DNA of 47,740 nt from Bacteroidales bacterium. Lineage in GTDB: Bacteria > Bacteroidota > Bacteroidia > Bacteroidales > FEN-979. The position numbers and the translations under genes were made by a program. Of this stretch, positions 42,827-47,740 are shown piece by piece. The notes under the pieces were generated by a model. It saw only the letters and a list, made by a program, of their open reading frames with translations. It searched no databases and was not told the DNA's origin. The first letter of the stretch is position 1, and each line of letters begins with the position of its first letter. The stretch is taken from assembly GCA_014860625.1 (NCBI GenBank), contig JACZJJ010000054.1, positions 1 through 47,740 on the forward strand. The letters are read 5' to 3'.

Positions 42827-43917
42827 GACAGATATCCTTCAATGATGATGTCTTCTTTTAACAGCTTCAGGCTGGAAACATGAAATGGGATGGCATCAGA
42901 GATTCTGCGGATCCCCTCCCCTTCCAGGATGGTTGGAGCCTTCTTGCCGCCAATAAACTTGGGGGCTATGAAGAGCATCACCTTGTCCACAATTTTATCT
43001 CTTACGGCAGAGAATGCCAGGGTTCCCCCGCCTTCAAGAAAAACACTGTCAATATCCATCATCCCCAGAGCCAGCATCAGGTATTCGAGGTCAACCTGCT
43101 CCTCTTTTTCCGGACAAACAACCACCTGAGCTCCCGTTCTGCTGATCTCGGCAAGTTTTGCAGGATCTGCCAATTTGGTAACAGCAAGCACCGTCAATTG
43201 CGGGTTGTGGACAAGCACACTGGCATCCAGCGATATCCTGGCAACGGAATCAACGACAATTTTGAGCGGATTTTTACTGATCTTACGGGTTCTCCTGGCA
43301 TCCAGCTTCGGGTTGTCTTTCAGCACCGTTCCGATACCAACCATGATCGCTGAATATTCGTGGCGAAGCCGATGTGCCAGCTTCCTGGATGCCTCTCCGG
43401 AGATCCATCTCGAATCGCCCGTGGCAGAAGCAATCTTTCCATCCAGGGTCATAGCACTTTTATAGAGACAAAACGGCTTCCGGGTAGTGATGAATTTGAC
43501 GAATGTTTCGTTCAGCAGTAAAGCTTCCTCTTCCATGAGCCCGGTCTCAACAATTATATTGTTGCTCTCCAGGTATTCAATTCCTTTTCCGTTGACTTTC
43601 GGGTTGGGATCCTTCATGGCGATCACCACTTTGCGGATGCCTTTCTCAACGATGAGTTCGGCACAGGGCGGGGTTTTCCCCTCGTGAATGCAAGGCTCCA
43701 GATTGACGTACATGGTAGCTCCCAGCGGTGATTTGCTGCAGGCCCTGATGGCATTGACTTCAGCGTGCGGGCCACCGAAATGTTCATGATATCCTTGTCC
43801 GATGATGGCATTGTCTTTTACAATGACTGCTCCAACCATGGGGTTGGGGTTGACCCACCCGGCTCCTTTCCTGGCCAGCTTGAGCGCCAGCTTCATGTAT
43901 TTGATCTCGTCTTTCAT
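42808..43917 (-). CDS. ribD: diaminohydroxyphosphoribosyl-aminopyrimidine deaminase / reductase
   Basis: Second and third steps after GTP opening in riboflavin synthesis. 369 residues from ATG 43917 (MKDEIKYMKLALKLARKG). The deaminase domain has zinc ligands His51 (HAE), Cys76 and Cys85 (PCIHEGKTPPC); the reductase domain begins near 150 (MTLDGKIASATGDSRWISG). The frame is open upstream to 43977, but that stretch is leader structure. Eight A residues on the plus strand (U8 in the mRNA) stand directly before the AUG. First gene of the operon, controlled by the FMN riboswitch. Confidence 0.97.
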   Translation of the reverse strand: MKDEIKYMKLALKLARKGAGWVNPNPMVGAVIVKDNAIIGQGYHEHFGGPHAEVNAIRACSKSPLGATMYVNLEPCIHEGKTPPCAELIVEKGIRKVVIAMKDPNPKVNGKGIEYLESNNIIVETGLMEEEALLLNETFVKFITTRKPFCLYKSAMTLDGKIASATGDSRWISGEASRKLAHRLRHEYSAIMVGIGTVLKDNPKLDARRTRKISKNPLKIVVDSVARISLDASVLVHNPQLTVLAVTKLADPAKLAEISRTGAQVVVCPEKEEQVDLEYLMLALGMMDIDSVFLEGGGTLAFSAVRDKIVDKVMLFIAPKFIGGKKAPTILEGEGIRRISDAIPFHVSSLKLLKEDIIIEGYLSCSQES

Positions 43918-44000
43918 AAAAAAAACAGCCCTGGAGAATCGTAGAGCCGCGATTAATCGCGACTGAACAGCTGCCACGCATGGCAGCTCCTTTCCAGGGC
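43918..44000 (-). promoter_or_regulatory. three-way-junction leader with U8, possible riboswitch platform
   Basis: Outer stem GCCCTGGA/TCCAGGGC (43928-43935 with 43993-44000) encloses two perfect hairpins: AGCTGCCA/TGGCAGCT (43969-43988) and CGCGATTAATCGCG (43948-43961). In the mRNA the outer stem is followed by UG and eight U, then the ribD AUG. This resembles an intrinsic terminator with a repeat in its loop. Confidence 0.6.
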
Positions 44001-44022
44001 ATAATAAATATCGTTAAGTATC

Positions 44023-44037
44023 GCTTTAAATTAAAGC
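44023..44037. repeat. small inverted repeat in ribD leader
   Basis: GCTTTAA, A, TTAAAGC: a near-perfect 7-bp palindrome between the riboswitch and the terminator-like structure. It might be part of alternative pairing. Confidence 0.4.
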
Positions 44038-44049
44038 AACCTCTTTGTC

Positions 44050-44194
44050 ATTCTTCTTCCATCCAGACTTTACTGTCGGCGCCGTAATTTCAACGGCTCG
44101 GCTCTGTTTTGACAGACGAAGCATGCCTCGTCTTTACAAAACAGGGTTCGCGGACTATACCGCCGGTCGGGAATTTCACCCTGCCCTGAAGAAT
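44050..44194 (-). ncRNA. FMN riboswitch (RFN element)
   Basis: On the minus strand P1 pairs ATTCTTC with GAAGAAT over 7 bp at the two ends. Inside are the strongly conserved RFN segments: CAGGGCAGGGTGAAATTCCC, GACCGGCGGTA, AGTCCGCGAACCC, then AGCCGAGCCGTTGAAATTAC and CAGTAAAGTCTGGATGG. The variable hairpin is the arm around AAGACGAGGCATGCTTCGTCT. It binds FMN and represses the operon ribD-ribE-ribBA-ribH that follows 133 nt downstream. The spacer ends in a terminator-like structure. Confidence 0.97.
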
Positions 44195-44217
44195 TAAATA
44201 TATGCTAAGAACATAGT

Positions 44218-44233
44218 TCAGGAGTTTTCCTGA
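44218..44233. repeat. 5'-end hairpin of the rib transcript
   Basis: TCAGGA, four bases, TCCTGA. It would form near the 5' end of an mRNA starting around 44240, ahead of the riboswitch. Confidence 0.4.
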
Positions 44234-44246
44234 TCAAAAAGTTGTA

Positions 44247-44281
44247 CAAAGATAGATATTTTTGAATTACTCTTTGACAAA
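44247..44281 (-). promoter_or_regulatory. promoter of the riboflavin operon
   Basis: On the minus strand, TATCTTTG (44247-44254) is a full match to the -7 consensus; TTTG (44278-44281) is a -33 candidate with a long 23-bp spacer. The -33 box lies inside the 3' end of the upstream T9SS gene. Transcription would begin about 45 nt before the riboswitch. Confidence 0.6.
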
Positions 44282-45316
44282 TTTCCTTGTATAAATCTTT
44301 TCACCATCCCTTACATGAAGCAGGTATGTTCCGGGGACCAGGTTATCAAGATCCAGTTGGTGTGATGAACTGCCTGGTTGAAGCCGGATGTTCTTCAAGA
44401 GATAACGATTGCCTGTCAAACTGACAACAGAGAGTTCTATCCCTGATTGTTCAATTGCTTCGAATCCAACCGTCAAGGTACGAACTGCCGGATTGGGGTA
44501 GAGTGATAATGTCAATTGACCGGCCTGAATATCATCAGTTCCCAGGCAATATACAGTCACAGTAACTGAGTCGGATTCATGGATGTCACCCGAGGTAACT
44601 TCGACAGAATAGGTTGTATGTTCAATTGGGTAAACCCATGGATCTTTCAGGGAGGATGTAAATCCCGGGGGATCAGATGTCCACACATATGTAAATGATC
44701 CTGTTCCCCCTGAAGCCTCTACATCCAGGTGTGAGGAATCTCCGGTACATATCTCCAGCGGGAAGGCCGATGCCTCCACAACAAGGGGAATTACCGTCCC
44801 CTCCTGAACCTCCAGGGTAGATGTTTTGGTGACCGGTTTGTTGACAGTAAAAGCGCCGTAAAAAGTTACCTCACCGGTTCCCGCACCAGGTGCCATCCAC
44901 TGGAATGTCCATATCGCCGGGTTGGATGTTTTTTTTGAATTCTGATTCACATATTTTGTTCCGCCATTGAGATGAGTCCCTGATCCCGCAATCAATGTCC
45001 CCAATTGTGTTCCTGAAGGATCCTGGGGTGATACCTGGAATCCTTTGTCGCCTGATCCGGTAACCGTAACTGTGATATTGTACAGATTTCCCGGGGCATA
45101 TCCCGTCGGGGGGATATCTGATGTGATCCATCCCTCTATAAAGGTGGAGGTTCCTCCATGGCAGTGCTGGCAGTCAGTTCCGTCGCCCGGAGACCCGGTG
45201 TAACCGGCAGGACTTCCACCCGGGTAATCTGAGTTTTCATCACCGCCAAAGGATGACAGGATAGCAATTCCAGCTATCAGCACCGGGATGAGGAAGAGGA
45301 GTAAATGTTTTTTCAT
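44267..45316 (-). CDS. T9SS-exported protein with a single CxxCH motif
   Basis: 349 residues. Signal peptide (about 1-22). GSPGDGTDCQHCHGG (Cys49, Cys52, His53) is a lone haem c type motif as found in Bacteroidota 'choice-of-anchor V' or Reeler-like proteins. A beta domain to about 170, an Ig/PKD-like domain (CTGDSSHLDVEASGGTGSFTYVWTSDPPGF, about 185-255) and a type A T9SS sorting domain (LSLYPNPAVRTLTVGFE ... GTYLLHVRDGEKIYTRKFVKE) follow. Haem binding is possible but unproven. It lies 30 bp downstream of another T9SS cargo in the same direction. Confidence 0.85.
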   Translation of the reverse strand: MKKHLLLFLIPVLIAGIAILSSFGGDENSDYPGGSPAGYTGSPGDGTDCQHCHGGTSTFIEGWITSDIPPTGYAPGNLYNITVTVTGSGDKGFQVSPQDPSGTQLGTLIAGSGTHLNGGTKYVNQNSKKTSNPAIWTFQWMAPGAGTGEVTFYGAFTVNKPVTKTSTLEVQEGTVIPLVVEASAFPLEICTGDSSHLDVEASGGTGSFTYVWTSDPPGFTSSLKDPWVYPIEHTTYSVEVTSGDIHESDSVTVTVYCLGTDDIQAGQLTLSLYPNPAVRTLTVGFEAIEQSGIELSVVSLTGNRYLLKNIRLQPGSSSHQLDLDNLVPGTYLLHVRDGEKIYTRKFVKE

Positions 45317-45346
45317 ACATGCATAGAGTTAGATGTTGAGAAGGAT

Positions 45347-47740
45347 TTATTCAACCACCAGCTTCTGAACAATCGTCCCAAGCTGACTTTGAATTCTTAC
45401 TAGGTAAATCCCGCTTGGGAATCCGCTAAGGTCAATCTGACTGGTTGTTGCGTTTTGTCCGGCAGGAATGGTTTCACGATGCACAAACTTGCCCTGCATG
45501 GTGGTGATAAAGACGGCTGTCTCAGATCCACCTAGTCCGTTCAGGTTCATCGTAACAAGACCTTTGGTTGGATTTGGCCTCAGGAAGAGGCTGAAGGCTT
45601 CTGCTCCGGCTTCAGGGACACCAACAGCGGGAACAAAATGAATCGCCATTTCATCTGCTATCGTGTCAATACATGCAGGTTTGGGAAATGCTGTCAATGT
45701 CAGGGTGACACCCGTGGTGATATCCATGGGCCCGGGGTAGTAGTAGGTTGTCGCAATGTTGTCTTTCCAGAAATAGCCGTCTCCGGAAGTAGTCCACAAC
45801 AGCTTCTTGACGTATGCAGCCTGACCATAAATATTAACGATCTGAACTGTGTTGAGAACTGTGATATCGTTTCCGGCCGACAACTGACGCAGAACAACAT
45901 GGACAGAATCTGTTTTAGAAATTGTTCCGTCACTCACGGTACAATAATAGTTCGTGCCTGTTGCAGGTGTAAGCCACGCATTCTGTTCATTAGAGCTAAA
46001 ACCCACCGGGATCGAGCCCCAGGAGTATGTGTATATTCCGCTACCCCCAAAAGCATTCGCTTCAAGGTAAATGCTGTCACCGGGGGAACAGATTCCATCG
46101 GGTGTGGCTGTTACCTCCAGAGACATTACATCAGCGAAAGAGAAGGATCCAACGCGTGTCTTCCAGTTTGAATTAGAGGTTGAAGAGTAGTATTCCTGCG
46201 TATACCAGAACTTCCCTATTTCTGTTGGATCGGCAACCATTGCGCTGTAATCACCCCACCTGCCGGATGAATTTGTTTGTGACCCGCCGCCGTTATAAAT
46301 GCCTTTCTCGGCGATTGTCATAAAACCCAGCGGATCGCCGTTCAGCCGGCCGGTATAGCGGATAGAGGGATACATCGATGAACTGGAGATAGAATATCCA
46401 AGGGCAATATTTCCCGCTGAATCCATGGCAATACTTCCCATCCAGCGGTGGTTGTTATCCGGAGAGTACGTGCCTTCCTGGTAAAGGCTCCATTCAGATC
46501 CGTCATGCCTTAACTCCATCCATCGGATTCCGGCTACATTTCCCCAGGCAGTGTTAACCGTTGTGTTCAGAAGCATTGACCAGTGATTTGAAAATCTCCT
46601 GAAAGGCATCCTGAACATAATATGCTTGTCTGACATTGCATCGAGTTTTGCATTCGTCCCTTTCTGGTTTATCGGATTGATATAGCCGGGAAAAAATGTC
46701 ACAGGTGTAATTGGTATGTTATACGGATTTTCGAATGTCGAATTGGCCGGTGTAACCCAATCTGAATGAAACTCATAAAGGTATATTTGTGTAGATAACA
46801 AACAGCAGACAGGACAAGGCGTCCCGACGGGAGGAAAATCGCTGTCGCAATCTGCTGAAAGAGGAGCATCAAAAGATGCCGGGAGGTCAAACATGATCAT
46901 CGTAGCAGAGGGATTGCCAGCGAGCATCTCATTTCTGTTCAGTGAAACAGCTGCCGGGCCAAGAAAATTACCCGATCCCGAGGCGAAACGGCGAATCGTC
47001 ATGTAATAACCATCAGCCCATACAGAGAGTTTTGGATAATCAGGCATATCCGGAAACTGGAACTGATACCGGAACCATGAACCTGTAGGATCAGGAGTTT
47101 GAGATATCGCGACGTTTTGATAAAAGGGGCCATAGGGATAATTAGGGAGTGAAAACTGGCTGAAAAGCCATCTGTCGGCATTTTCATCATAGAGTACCAC
47201 TGCATCCCCATCATTTGAATTATTTGGCAAACCCGAAAAAATCGAGCTGTTGTTGAGGGGGCCGATCAGCTTCACTCCATTTTTATTGTAGATAGCATAT
47301 TTCACATTGGTAACCTGGAAATAATGAGCCGGACCCACGTCCCCATCAACGTCCGGAGGATAATATCCCTGTGCACTGACACCTTCAAAATTCTGAATCG
47401 TGGTATCAGTTATGGACTTTCCGAAAAAGGTTTGCCTTAGTGGATCCGGTAAAAACGAATCAGGGACGTTCCGGTCGTTTGAAATCCGGTTAGCAGGATT
47501 TATCTCAATGAAATCCTTCCAGGACCTATCGGGCACTGTGAGGGTATCCTGAACTATATCAGACAATCGGGGAGAGATATCGAAGTAGACAGATCTCATA
47601 ACAATGGGGTGAGAAATCCTCTCCTGCAGGTGGAAATCTTCACGTTGGGAAGAATCCGCGGTATTGATCAGGGTAGGAATGGCGTGTGATTCCAGGGGGA
47701 GCATCAGGCAGGTCACTATTGGTACAATAGTGTACAGGAA
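45347..47740 (-). CDS. large T9SS-exported protein, N-terminus cut by window edge
   Basis: At least 797 residues. The frame stays open to the last base of the window, and its first visible residues (FLYTIVPIVTCLMLPLESHA) look like the tail of a signal peptide, so the true start lies beyond 47740; the GTG at 47716 is unlikely. Residues about 100-560 form a large, probably propeller-like domain (GYYPPDVDGDVGPAHYFQVTN, NDGDAVVLYDENADRWLFSQF, HRWMGSIAMDSAGNIALGYS). An Ig/PKD-like domain (CSPGDSIYLEANAFGGSGIYTYSW) and a type A T9SS sorting domain (LFLRPNPTKGLVTMNLNG) follow. No catalytic motif recognised. Probably surface-exposed or secreted. Confidence 0.85.
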   Translation of the reverse strand, partial: FLYTIVPIVTCLMLPLESHAIPTLINTADSSQREDFHLQERISHPIVMRSVYFDISPRLSDIVQDTLTVPDRSWKDFIEINPANRISNDRNVPDSFLPDPLRQTFFGKSITDTTIQNFEGVSAQGYYPPDVDGDVGPAHYFQVTNVKYAIYNKNGVKLIGPLNNSSIFSGLPNNSNDGDAVVLYDENADRWLFSQFSLPNYPYGPFYQNVAISQTPDPTGSWFRYQFQFPDMPDYPKLSVWADGYYMTIRRFASGSGNFLGPAAVSLNRNEMLAGNPSATMIMFDLPASFDAPLSADCDSDFPPVGTPCPVCCLLSTQIYLYEFHSDWVTPANSTFENPYNIPITPVTFFPGYINPINQKGTNAKLDAMSDKHIMFRMPFRRFSNHWSMLLNTTVNTAWGNVAGIRWMELRHDGSEWSLYQEGTYSPDNNHRWMGSIAMDSAGNIALGYSISSSSMYPSIRYTGRLNGDPLGFMTIAEKGIYNGGGSQTNSSGRWGDYSAMVADPTEIGKFWYTQEYYSSTSNSNWKTRVGSFSFADVMSLEVTATPDGICSPGDSIYLEANAFGGSGIYTYSWGSIPVGFSSNEQNAWLTPATGTNYYCTVSDGTISKTDSVHVVLRQLSAGNDITVLNTVQIVNIYGQAAYVKKLLWTTSGDGYFWKDNIATTYYYPGPMDITTGVTLTLTAFPKPACIDTIADEMAIHFVPAVGVPEAGAEAFSLFLRPNPTKGLVTMNLNGLGGSETAVFITTMQGKFVHRETIPAGQNATTSQIDLSGFPSGIYLVRIQSQLGTIVQKLVVE

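Noticed and set aside
43918-43977. N-terminal extension of ribD
   Set aside because: The translated residues come from the palindromic leader; the deaminase domain begins at MKDEIKYMKLAL from ATG 43917.
47700-47716. GTG at 47716 as the start of the large T9SS protein
   Set aside because: The frame is open to the window edge and the hydrophobic signal region begins before this codon.
1-47740. tRNA, rRNA, transposase or prophage genes
   Set aside because: All gaps were read; none shows a cloverleaf, rRNA sequence or mobile-element gene.

Overview
This window reads as one contiguous piece of a Bacteroidota chromosome, most likely a Bacteroidales/Marinilabiliales-type organism, probably free-living. 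Four proteins carry type IX secretion (T9SS) C-terminal sorting domains. There is a PorE-like OmpA protein and a tricorn-type S41 peptidase. Promoters fit the Bacteroidota -7 box TAnnTTTG, and Shine-Dalgarno sequences are mostly absent. I saw no rRNA, tRNA, CRISPR array, transposase or prophage gene. The genes look like ordinary core and envelope genes; the unusual material lies between them and, in places, inside them.

Layout. 1-2105 (+): a glycosyltransferase overlapping a tandem universal stress protein. 15435-2121 (-): a tightly packed run of ten genes with gaps of -14 to +83 bp: gcvT, a lipoprotein, two small secreted proteins, a large leucine-rich-repeat protein, a lipoprotein dipeptidyl-peptidase III, a HAD hydrolase, an M23 peptidase, guaA and a LysM/binding-protein fusion. 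15631-20080: a FlaA1/PglF-like sugar dehydratase (+), a group II PLP decarboxylase (-) and miaA (+). 20106-27937: a tricorn-like peptidase (-), an OsmC protein, a Cys/Met-metabolism PLP enzyme and a patatin with a C-terminal barrel (+). 28049-32506 (+): a DUF349 protein, aroC and a membrane-anchored dihaem cytochrome c. 35595-32535 (-): a T9SS/PCMD-like protein, aguB and aguA (agmatine to putrescine). 35666-39885 (+): the PorE-like protein, an orphan LuxR-type response regulator and a T9SS cargo. 44281-40192 (-): an FMN riboswitch-controlled riboflavin operon ribD-ribE-ribBA-ribH. 47740-44267 (-): two more T9SS cargos, the first running off the window edge.

What stands out is the intergenic DNA. 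Most junctions outside the packed minus-strand run are filled with short tandem arrays whose unit is 7, 8 or 9 bp but whose sequence differs from locus to locus and drifts along a single array. Others hold short GC-rich palindromes. Several of these elements supply stop codons or C-terminal residues of genes. Three are read through in frame inside real proteins (the M23 peptidase twice, the tricorn-like peptidase once), reminiscent of Rickettsia palindromic elements. A composite of hairpin plus array stands in the same orientation in front of three start codons. The FMN riboswitch leader ends in a three-way-junction-like structure followed by eight U residues directly before the ribD AUG.

The best candidates for something undescribed are (i) this repeat ecology and its in-frame exaptation, (ii) the riboswitch platform apparently carrying a repeat, and (iii) the four-gene envelope cluster 14336-9524 with its three-module WW/LRR protein. 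All similarity statements come from reading the sequence; no database search was possible.
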